Origin: Abiotrophia defectiva_A
GTDB taxonomy: Bacteria > Bacillota > Bacilli > Lactobacillales > Aerococcaceae
Reading direction: 5' to 3'
DNA: 18,582 nt
Assembly: GCA_963546405.1 (NCBI GenBank)
Contig: CAUUNL010000037.1
Coordinates: forward strand, 1 to 18,582
This document shows positions 7,318 through 17,800 of the stretch, one piece after another. Below the pieces are notes generated by a model. The model was not told where the DNA came from. It worked only from the letters and a program-made list of their open reading frames with translations, and did not search any database. The stretch's first letter is position 1; each line of letters starts with the position of its first letter. The position numbers and the translations under genes were made by a program.

Positions 7318-8154
7318 TTATTTTTGGCAGTTCTGGCGATAAGCTGCGAGCAGAAATGGCCAGTCTGTTTGAATAACATCTGGACGATGTGCCACAATGT
7401 GTCCCCATCCCTCTGATGGATTGAGAACGGCTTGGTCCTCGTCAAATTGATAAAAAAGATTGTGTCTTACTCCAATATTAATACCGTTAAGTAACACTAG
7501 GTATCCAGCTTCACGGAGCGAAGATCGCCAATCAGCAGCAAGCAGAGGTGAATTTTCCTCTGTCGGCAATAACTCCGCTCCAATACAGTGAACATAAGGA
7601 TAAGCATCAAAATAGGACATGTCCATTTGCTCGCGTAAAATCGGCATGTAAAACACATCGAGTCTATGCGAATTCAACTTAGCCAACAGTTCATCTTCTA
7701 GTGGACTTTTGAAGAATACGCGATCTAGTGTTTGTGTATCTACAAATAGTCTCATAAATGCTGGGTCGTCCCAATAAAACCATGAACGGTCAATGTTAAC
7801 CAGCCCATCAGCTGGTAACCAAGCAAGAAAATCACTCAGCTTCTCTAGATGATATCCCGAATCATCACCAATCCCGTTCAAATAAGCGAGTGCATCAATC
7901 TCAGCACTAGTCAATTTTTCTAACGAGCCATTTTCTACCCCTAGTAATCTTTTCTCGTTGTTATGATGGAACAAATAGTAGACCCCATCTTTAGAACGAG
8001 CAATATCTACCTCTACTAAATCTGAGCCTAACTGATAGGCCAACTGAGTAGACTTTATCGTATTTTCAGGGATGTTTCCTCCTCTCATACCACGATGGGT
8101 TAAGATTAAGAATCCTTTTTCTCTTAACCGTTGATGAAATAATGTGTCCTTCAT
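7318..8154 (-). CDS. Glycerophosphodiester phosphodiesterase-family protein
   Basis: This 278-residue soluble protein has the GDPD TIM-barrel signature. Such enzymes cleave glycerophosphodiesters to glycerol 3-phosphate and an alcohol. Seen: THRG (19-22), PENT (29-32), the metal-binding pair E48 and D50 in LVEVDIA, a histidine at 63, and a C-terminal RPDVIQTDWP motif that closes the barrel. Two positions deviate from the usual pattern. The 'HD' motif reads HH (63-64), and the strand that normally carries 'NIEIK' reads NIDRSW, so the third acidic ligand would be Asp122. There is no signal peptide, so it acts in the cytoplasm on an imported substrate. A TTG at 8157 is possible, but the ATG at 8154 has better spacing (7 bases) from AGGAGG. 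It is the first gene of the transporter operon, and its TAA stop lies within the ribosome binding site of the next gene. The family call is strong; the exact substrate may differ from glycerophosphodiesters. Confidence 0.88.
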   Translation of the reverse strand: MKDTLFHQRLREKGFLILTHRGMRGGNIPENTIKSTQLAYQLGSDLVEVDIARSKDGVYYLFHHNNEKRLLGVENGSLEKLTSAEIDALAYLNGIGDDSGYHLEKLSDFLAWLPADGLVNIDRSWFYWDDPAFMRLFVDTQTLDRVFFKSPLEDELLAKLNSHRLDVFYMPILREQMDMSYFDAYPYVHCIGAELLPTEENSPLLAADWRSSLREAGYLVLLNGINIGVRHNLFYQFDEDQAVLNPSEGWGHIVAHRPDVIQTDWPFLLAAYRQNCQK

Positions 8155-8179
8155 CAATACTCCTCCTTAAAACAGAAAA

Positions 8180-8197
8180 CGCTAACAATTGTTTACG
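8180..8197. promoter_or_regulatory. Candidate operator: 18-bp near-palindrome, overlapping a possible cre
   Basis: The minus strand reads CGTAAACAATTGTTAGCG, with 7 of 9 half-site positions symmetric around CAATTG. It sits at or just past the predicted start of operon transcription (~8196), a position suited to repression. The adjoining 8174-8188 also resembles a CcpA catabolite-responsive element (minus TTGTTAGCGTTTTCT) with two mismatches to WTGNAARCGNWWNCA. Either the neighbouring LacI-type regulator or CcpA could bind here. Confidence 0.45.
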
Positions 8198-8202
8198 AAT
8201 TC

Positions 8203-8231
8203 ATTTTACACGTATTTTTGACTCGTGTCAA
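8203..8231 (-). promoter_or_regulatory. Promoter of the GDPD-ABC operon
   Basis: A perfect -35 TTGACA (8231-8226) and a -10 TAAAAT (8208-8203) are separated by exactly 17 bases. Predicted transcription start is near 8196, leaving a leader of about 42 bases to the ATG at 8154. This near-consensus promoter would be strong unless repressed. Confidence 0.75.
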
Positions 8232-8336
8232 CTATTTTTTGTAAGGGTATTCTTGAGTGCAGATAAAGCTCCTAACTATCGTGTTTATAGCGCTAATTTC
8301 CAAGTAGATTCGTTAAAACCTCCTCTTACTTCAAGT

Positions 8337-8368
8337 AAAAAAAGAGGACTTATATAGAAGTCCTCTTT
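8337..8368 (-). terminator. Intrinsic terminator of lysS
   Basis: Perfect 11-bp arms AAAGAGGACTT (8341-8351) and AAGTCCTCTTT (8358-8368) enclose a 6-base loop. On the minus strand seven T residues follow (8343-8337). It lies 14 bases past the lysS stop codon and isolates lysS from the GDPD operon. The remaining intergenic bases, 8232-8336, hold nothing else I can support. Confidence 0.88.
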
Positions 8369-8381
8369 TGATACACTTGTT

Positions 8382-9890
8382 TTATGAATGGTGGCGCATA
8401 GTTGGGAAGAGGAGGACGTCGCGGATAGCGGTAGCGCCCGTGAAGAGCATTACCAGACGGTCAATCCCTAAGCCCCAACCGCCGGTTGGTGGCATCCCAT
8501 ATTCCAGCGCTTCAATGAACTCATCATCCATTGGCTGAGCTTCATCGTTACCCTTGTTCTTTTCTTCCATTTGCGCTTCAAAACGTTGGCGTTGATCAAT
8601 TGGATCGCTCAACTCTGTAAAGGCATTGGCGTATTCTTTCCCTACAATAAAGAGCTCGAAACGGTCAGTGAAGCGTGGGTCTTCTTCGTTCTTACGTGCC
8701 AATGGCGATACTTCCACTGGGTGACCGTAAACGAAGGTTGGTTGGATACACTTATCTTCACAGTGCTCTTCGAAGAAGGCATTGATGACATGCCCCACAG
8801 TAGTATCGTGGTCATTTAATTCCACACCATGCTCTTTAGCCAAAGCTTTGGCTTGGTCGAAGTCCATAGCTTGCCAGAAGTCCACACCTGTAACTTCCTT
8901 AATCAAGTCTACCATATGGCGACGCGCCCAAGGTAGACCTAACTCAATGGTGTGACCGTGATACTCCAAGCTAGTCTTGTTAAGGACACGCTCAGCTACA
9001 TTCTTCAGCATGCCTTCAATCAAGTCCATGACATCCGTATAAACTTGGTAAGCCGTATAACATTCGATGGTCGTAAATTCTGGGTTGTGGGTGGTGTCAA
9101 TCCCTTCATTACGGAAGATTCGCCCTAACTCATAAACCTTCTCAATCCCACCGACTACCAAGCGTTTGAGGTGCAACTCAGTCGCGATGCGGAGATAGAG
9201 CTCCATATCCAGAGCATTGTGGTGAGTTACGAACGGACGAGCGGTTGCCCCACCCGCGATGGTGTGCAGAACTGGTGTTTCAACTTCCAAGTAGCCTTGG
9301 TCGTCTAAGAAACGACGGATCTCGCGCACGATCTTAGAACGCAAGATAAAGCGTTCGCGGCTTTCTTCGTTACTAATAAGGTCCAAGTAACGTTGACGGT
9401 AACGTTGTTCCACATTGGTTAAGCCATGGTATTTGTCTGGCAGAGGACGCAAAGCCTTGGTTAGGGGATGGAATTCTTGAGCGAAGACCGAAAGTTCGCC
9501 AGTATTAGTCTTAAAGACATAACCCACAACGCCGACGATGTCGCCTAAGTCTGCCGCCTTAAACCATTGGTAGCTATCTTCACCTACTGAGTCTTGGCGG
9601 ACGTAGATTTGAATCTTGCCATCCATGTCTAAGAGATGGGCAAAACCAGCCTTACCCTTACCACGTTTGGAGACCATACGACCTGCCACACAAACCGGGA
9701 TTTTCTTTTCTTCTAAGGCTTCTTTATCAATCTCACTGTAGTCGTGCAAGATTTGGGCAGATAAATGGTCCCGGCTAAAGCCCGCTGCAAAAGGGTTCAC
9801 GCCCGCTTCTGCCATTTGGGCCATTTTCTCACGACGAACCAAAAGCTGGTCGTTAAGTTCAGCCTGGACATCTTGATGTTGTTCAGTCAT
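8382..9890 (-). CDS. lysS: Lysyl-tRNA synthetase, class II
   Basis: This 502-residue enzyme charges tRNA-Lys with lysine. The N-terminal OB-fold anticodon-binding domain covers ~60-145 (VCVAGRMVSKRGKGKAGFAHLLD, IQIYVRQD), and the class II catalytic core follows. Motif 1 lies around RFLDDQGYLEVETPVL, motif 2 is FRNEGIDTTHNPEF (259-272), and motif 3 is GGWGLGIDRLVMLF (470-483). The ATP- and lysine-binding segments look intact and the length is standard for bacterial LysS (about 490-505). The ATG at 9890 has TAGGAGG 7 bases upstream. The gene has its own promoter (9948-9976) and terminator, so it is monocistronic. No T-box motif is visible in the ~50-base leader. Confidence 0.98.
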   Translation of the reverse strand: MTEQHQDVQAELNDQLLVRREKMAQMAEAGVNPFAAGFSRDHLSAQILHDYSEIDKEALEEKKIPVCVAGRMVSKRGKGKAGFAHLLDMDGKIQIYVRQDSVGEDSYQWFKAADLGDIVGVVGYVFKTNTGELSVFAQEFHPLTKALRPLPDKYHGLTNVEQRYRQRYLDLISNEESRERFILRSKIVREIRRFLDDQGYLEVETPVLHTIAGGATARPFVTHHNALDMELYLRIATELHLKRLVVGGIEKVYELGRIFRNEGIDTTHNPEFTTIECYTAYQVYTDVMDLIEGMLKNVAERVLNKTSLEYHGHTIELGLPWARRHMVDLIKEVTGVDFWQAMDFDQAKALAKEHGVELNDHDTTVGHVINAFFEEHCEDKCIQPTFVYGHPVEVSPLARKNEEDPRFTDRFELFIVGKEYANAFTELSDPIDQRQRFEAQMEEKNKGNDEAQPMDDEFIEALEYGMPPTGGWGLGIDRLVMLFTGATAIRDVLLFPTMRHHS

Positions 9891-9947
9891 TTAATTTCCT
9901 CCTAATGCTGTCTTGACGGCTCTTATCAAAAAAGCCCATACTTCTTT

Positions 9948-9976
9948 ATTGTACCTGAAAAAAGCCTAAATGTCAT
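9948..9976 (-). promoter_or_regulatory. Promoter of lysS
   Basis: ATGACA (9976-9971, 5 of 6 to TTGACA) and TACAAT (9953-9948, 5 of 6 to TATAAT) are spaced by exactly 17 bases. Predicted start near 9941 gives a leader of ~50 bases. Confidence 0.7.
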
Positions 9977-10020
9977 GACTTTTTCACCTAAGCAGATAAA
10001 AATAGCGGGAGACAAGTAAA

Positions 10021-10076
10021 CCACCTAGCTGGCGGACCAATACGGGGGCATCCGATTGGCCTAGCAAGCTAGGTGG
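10021..10076 (-). terminator. Large stem-loop after the nucleotidyltransferase gene, probable terminator
   Basis: Perfect 10-bp outer arms CCACCTAGCT (10021-10030) and AGCTAGGTGG (10067-10076) enclose 36 bases with a second inner pairing, CCAAT with ATTGG (10037-10041 and 10055-10059). On the minus strand only TTTACTT follows, a poor T-tract for an intrinsic terminator. It lies 19 bases past the stop codon at 10096. Termination is the simplest role, but the size and inner structure are unusual. Confidence 0.5.
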
Positions 10077-10095
10077 GCGTAAGAGAATAAGCCAA

Positions 10096-10887
10096 TTAGT
10101 GAGTTTCTTCCAAGACATGGAGGGTCAGCCGATCGAACTGGTGGGTATCATAACCAAATCGCACCAAGACCTGCTTGATTTGTTGATTAGCATCCAGGCA
10201 GAAATGACGGACCGACTGCTTGTCCAGCGAAATCACCTTCTGCATCCATTGCTGTTGGGATTGACTGAGAACTGAGCGGGCGCCTTCATAGCGAGACCAG
10301 TCGCCAATATCGTTGGGCAAGTGGCCTTTTTCTAGGCACCAGAGGGCCGACAGAATATTGCGCATCATCAAGATACATTGCATGCAGTAGTTAATCTCAC
10401 CCCGCATCATACCTCGACATAGGGTATGGAGGTGGGCGTAGTATTTGGTCAGATAGTGGTCAATCATGGCCTGATTGACGGACAACTCTAATGCTAAGGA
10501 AGATTGTCGCATAGGTTCAATCATGCCTTCCGGGTCCCAAATGACTTGAATTTGTTTGAACCAGATACTTGGCTCAAGTTCCGAACCATAGTAGGCTAGC
10601 ACTTCCAACTTGATAAAATGTTCAAAGTAAAAGGAGGCATTGACGTCATTCAACTCTTCAATAAAGAGCAAATCAGGTGACCAAGTCGCCAACCATTCAT
10701 AGACTTGGCGTTTGGCTTTTTTGTCGATGACAATTAAGCGAAGATCAATATCCGAGTAGGGATCATCCTGACCTTGAAGCGCATGGCCAGCCAGAAAAAC
10801 ACCTCTCACCCAGGGCTCCTGCTCCAAATCTCGACAAAGGGCACTTAGGAAAACGGCGCGTTGTTGAATCAGCTCTTTTGTTACCAT
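10096..10887 (-). CDS. Nucleotidyltransferase-fold protein, 263 aa
   Basis: The protein has the core of the DNA polymerase beta-like nucleotidyltransferase fold: FLAGHALQGQDDPYSDIDLRLIV (residues 31-53) with the metal-binding pair Asp46 and Asp48, and a later acidic residue in KLEV (Glu95) that fits the third carboxylate. The C-terminal ~150 residues are mostly helical, as in adenylyltransferases related to AadE/ANT(6) and lincosamide enzymes. The usual Gly-Ser or Gly-Gly before the pair is replaced by Gly34-His35. That weakens the case for transferase activity and makes a resistance role unlikely to be safely called. The ATG at 10887 has GGAGG 7 bases upstream and a promoter ends 23 bases before it. 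The gene is alone between rpoC and lysS. The fold is well supported; the substrate is unknown. Confidence 0.78.
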   Translation of the reverse strand: MVTKELIQQRAVFLSALCRDLEQEPWVRGVFLAGHALQGQDDPYSDIDLRLIVIDKKAKRQVYEWLATWSPDLLFIEELNDVNASFYFEHFIKLEVLAYYGSELEPSIWFKQIQVIWDPEGMIEPMRQSSLALELSVNQAMIDHYLTKYYAHLHTLCRGMMRGEINYCMQCILMMRNILSALWCLEKGHLPNDIGDWSRYEGARSVLSQSQQQWMQKVISLDKQSVRHFCLDANQQIKQVLVRFGYDTHQFDRLTLHVLEETH

Positions 10888-10909
10888 ATGAGCACCTCCC
10901 TTTGCCTCT

Positions 10910-10938
10910 ATTATAGCATATCACCAGCAGAATATCAC
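10910..10938 (-). promoter_or_regulatory. Promoter of the nucleotidyltransferase gene
   Basis: The -10 TATAAT (10915-10910) is preceded by TGC, giving an extended -10. GTGATA at 10938-10933 is a 4-of-6 match to the -35 at 17-bp spacing. Predicted start near 10903 gives a leader of ~15 bases containing the ribosome binding site. Confidence 0.65.
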
Positions 10939-11007
10939 TGACATAGTCGAAAATTAGGCCATTTTTCTGTCTAATCGTCCGTATAATATTAGGTATTTTT
11001 GGAACTT

Positions 11008-11068
11008 CTAGAGAATCGGTTCCACTATCTTTCGGACAATATCCTGTCTCAAAAACTCGATTCCCTAG
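11008..11068. repeat. Imperfect inverted repeat in the rpoC-nucleotidyltransferase gap
   Basis: CTAGAGAATCG (11008-11018) and CGATTCCCTAG (11058-11068) are inverted copies with one difference, which becomes a G-U pair in minus-strand RNA. They enclose 39 bases that contain a smaller GACA/TGTC pairing. The 255-base gap (10888-11142) otherwise holds the rpoC terminator and the downstream promoter. No gene or convincing promoter accounts for this structure. Confidence 0.4.
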
Positions 11069-11093
11069 AGAAAATTCAGGCCCTTTCCAATAC

Positions 11094-11124
11094 AAAAATA
11101 GGCTGGGTATCTTCCCAGCCTATT
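11094..11124 (-). terminator. Intrinsic terminator of the rpoBC operon
   Basis: Perfect 11-bp arms AATAGGCTGGG (11097-11107) and CCCAGCCTATT (11114-11124) enclose a 6-base loop. Five T residues (11098-11094) follow on the minus strand. It lies 18 bases past the rpoC stop codon. Confidence 0.92.
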
Positions 11125-11142
11125 GGCTTAGCACTTGAAGGT

Positions 11143-14778
<3,636 letters not shown>

Positions 14779-14825
14779 AGGGCTGACCTCCTCTTTCTTT
14801 TGTATTGTTCTATTAGGATGGCCAA

Positions 14826-14850
14826 CCTAACCTAGAGTTCCTAGGCTAGG
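14826..14850 (-). other. Hairpin in the rpoB-rpoC intergenic gap
   Basis: CCTAACCTAG (14826-14835) and CTAGGCTAGG (14841-14850) form a 10-bp stem, one G-U pair in minus-strand RNA, with a 5-base loop. No T-tract follows, so it is not an intrinsic terminator. It may be an RNA processing or stability element that sets the rpoB to rpoC ratio; that role is inferred. Confidence 0.5.
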
Positions 14851-14862
14851 GGCTCCTAAAAC

Positions 14863-17800
14863 TTAGTCTAATGAATCGAGTTCGTCTTCAACCGCTGAAT
14901 CGATGAAGTCTTCCGCGATTGCCTGCTCGTCAAGGCTAATCTCAGCCTTTGTTTCTTCACCTTCATCATCAGCTTCTGCTGCATGATGGTGGGCCATTTG
15001 ATCAGCCTTATAGCGATCGAGGGCATTGAAGTTGATTACTTCATCCTCATCGTCATCATCGCGTAATTCGATTTCTTGATCATATTCATCTAAGACTTTG
15101 AGATCTAAACCTAAGGCTTGCAATTCCTTCACGAGGACGCGGAAGGATTCCGGTACACCAGGACGTGGAATTGGTTGACCTTTGACGATAGCTTCGTAGG
15201 TTTTCACCCGGCCGACTACGTCGTCAGACTTGTAGGTTAAGATTTCTTGCAGGGTATAAGCGGCACCATAAGCTTCCAAGGCCCAAACTTCCATCTCCCC
15301 GAAACGTTGCCCACCAAATTGGGCTTTACCACCCAATGGTTGTTGGGTAACCAGAGAGTATGGACCTGTTGAACGGGCGTGCAACTTGTCGTCGACCATG
15401 TGGGCCAACTTAATCATGTACATAACCCCAACAGAGACCTTACGGTCAAATGGTTCACCTGTTCGACCATCATATAAGATAGTCTTAGCGTCCGCTTCTA
15501 AGCCGGCTTCCTTAACTGTTTCCCAGACATCTTCTTCGCTAGCACCGTCAAAGACAGGTGTTGCAATCTTGATGCCCATTTCGCGAGCGGCCATCCCTAA
15601 GTGTAACTCGAGGACTTGCCCGATGTTCATACGGGATGGAACCCCTAATGGGTTCAACATGATATCAACTGGGGTACCATCTGGTAAGAATGGCATATCT
15701 TCTTCCGGCATGATAAGGGAGACAACCCCTTTGTTACCGTGACGACCGGCCATCTTATCCCCTTCATTGATTTTACGTTTTTGTACGATGTAGACGCGGA
15801 CCAGCTTGTTGACACCTGGTGCCAATTCGTCGCCAGCTTCGCGAGTAAAGATTTTAACGTCGTGGACAATCCCGCCCCCGCCGTGTGGTACACGTAAGGA
15901 AGTATCACGTACTTCACGCGCCTTCTCACCGAAGATAGCATGGAGCAAGCGTTCTTCCGCAGACAACTCGGTCACACCTTTTGGTGTTACCTTACCAACT
16001 AAGATATCGCCGTCTTTTACTTCCGCCCCGATACAGATAATCCCGTCTTTGTCTAAGTACTTGAGGGCATCTTCGGAAACGTTTGGAATTTCGCGAGTAA
16101 TTTCTTCAGGCCCCAACTTGGTGTCACGGGACTCTGATTCGTATTCTTCAATGTGGATAGAGGTATAAACATCGTCTTTGACCAGACGTTCAGACATGAT
16201 AACCGCGTCTTCATAGTTATACCCTTCCCAAGTCATGAAGGCTACCAGTGGGTTCTGACCGAGGGCCATTTCCCCATTTTGCATCGATGGACCATCTGCT
16301 AAGATTTCCAAAGCATCAACTTGGTCGCCTAATTCTACGATTGGACGTTGGTTGTAACAGGTCCCAGCGTTAGAACGCGCAAACTTGGTTAAACGGTATT
16401 CGTCAACTTCACCTTCTGGAGTGCGTACGCGCACCTTGTTTGCATCGACATAAACCACTTCACCGGCGCGTTTACATAAGAGCGCAGCCCCTGAGTCGTG
16501 CGCTGCCTTATATTCCATCCCAGTCCCAATCAGTGGGGATTGTGGATTAATAAGTGGCACAGCTTGACGTTGCATGTTGGCACCCATCAAGGCCCGGTTG
16601 GAGTCGTCGTTTTCCAAGAACGGAATGCTAGCAGTCGCGACAGCGACAACTTGTTTTGGCGATACGTCCATGTAGTCTACTTGGTCAACGTTAACCTCAA
16701 TGTTTTGTGAACGGAAACGCGCCATAACTAGGTCATTGGCAAAGGTACCGTCTTCGTTGAGTTTAGAGTTGGCTTGGGCTACTACATACAAGTCTTCCTC
16801 ATCCGCTGCCAAGTAGTCAATCTCGGTCGTGACACGGTGCGGTGTAACCGATTTGTCCACTTTACGGTAAGGCGTCTCAATAAAGCCATACTTGTTAATC
16901 TTAGCATAAGAAGACAAGCTGTTAATCAACCCGATGTTAGGACCTTCTGGGGTCTCGATTGGACACATACGGCCGTAGTGAGAGTAGTGAACGTCCCGCA
17001 CTTCATAGCCGGCACGGTCCCGCGTCAAACCACCCGGCCCTAAGGCTGATAGACGACGTTTGTGGGTCAATTCCCCGAGTGGGTTAACTTGGTCCATGAA
17101 TTGTGACAACTGGGAGGAACCGAAGAATTCCTTAATAGCCGCCACTACTGGACGAATGTTAATCAATTGTTGCGGTGTGATGGTCGCAACATCTTGGAGC
17201 GACATACGTTCACGCACTACCCGTTCCATACGGGATAGCCCGATACGGAATTGGTTTTGCAATAATTCACCGACTGAACGAATACGACGGTTAGCCAAGT
17301 GGTCGATATCATCTGTCACACCAATTCCTTGGTCTAAGTAGAGGTAGTAGTTCATTGACGCAATAATGTCAGCTGGCGTCAAGCACTTAACCTTCTCAAT
17401 ATTCCCGTTACCGATGATGTTAATCACTTGCTCAGCGTTCTTAGGTGAATAAACCTTAATGATTTGTAAATCGATTGGTTGAGCTACCACACTATCTTCA
17501 GAAGGATAGAGGGTTACCTTATTCAAGCCAGCCTCTAAGTATGGAATCAGGGCTTGAACGTGTTCTTGATCCAAGACCGTTCCTTCTTCAAAGAGCACTT
17601 CGCCTGTTTCTGGGTTAACCAAGGTTTCAGCCAAGGTCAAGCCAACCAAACGGTTCTTGAGGTGGAGCTTTTTATTAATCTTATAACGACCTACAGGTGC
17701 TAAGTCATAGCGACGTGGGTCAAAGAAGCGCGCAACCAAGAGGTTACGTGAGCTTTCTGCAGTCTTAGGTTCACCTGGACGGAGACGCTCGTAAATGTCC

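Noticed and set aside
7307..7408. 34-residue N-terminal extension of the substrate-binding protein frame
   Set aside because: It overlaps the end of the GDPD gene in another frame, and the start at 7306 has a perfect ribosome binding site and begins the signal peptide.
8142..8357. 71-residue plus-strand open frame between GDPD and lysS genes
   Set aside because: It overlaps the operon promoter, operator candidate and lysS terminator, has no ribosome binding site and resembles no protein I recognise.
8321..8368. Three-segment attenuator (AAGAGGA / TCCTCTT / AAGAGGA) downstream of lysS
   Set aside because: The third segment is transcribed after the terminator and would pair only with a five-base bulge, so chance purine-rich sequence is the simpler explanation.
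9891..10095. T-box or other riboswitch upstream of lysS
   Set aside because: No AGGGTGGNACCGCG-type T-box sequence or specifier stem is recognisable, and the predicted lysS promoter leaves only a ~50-base leader.
10763..11095. 110-residue minus-strand open frame after the rpoC terminator
   Set aside because: Its second half is the nucleotidyltransferase gene read in another frame, and it has no credible ribosome binding site.
16990..17130. Rifampicin resistance substitutions in RpoB
   Set aside because: The residues at the main resistance positions (E. coli Q513, D516, H526, S531 equivalents) are the susceptible type.
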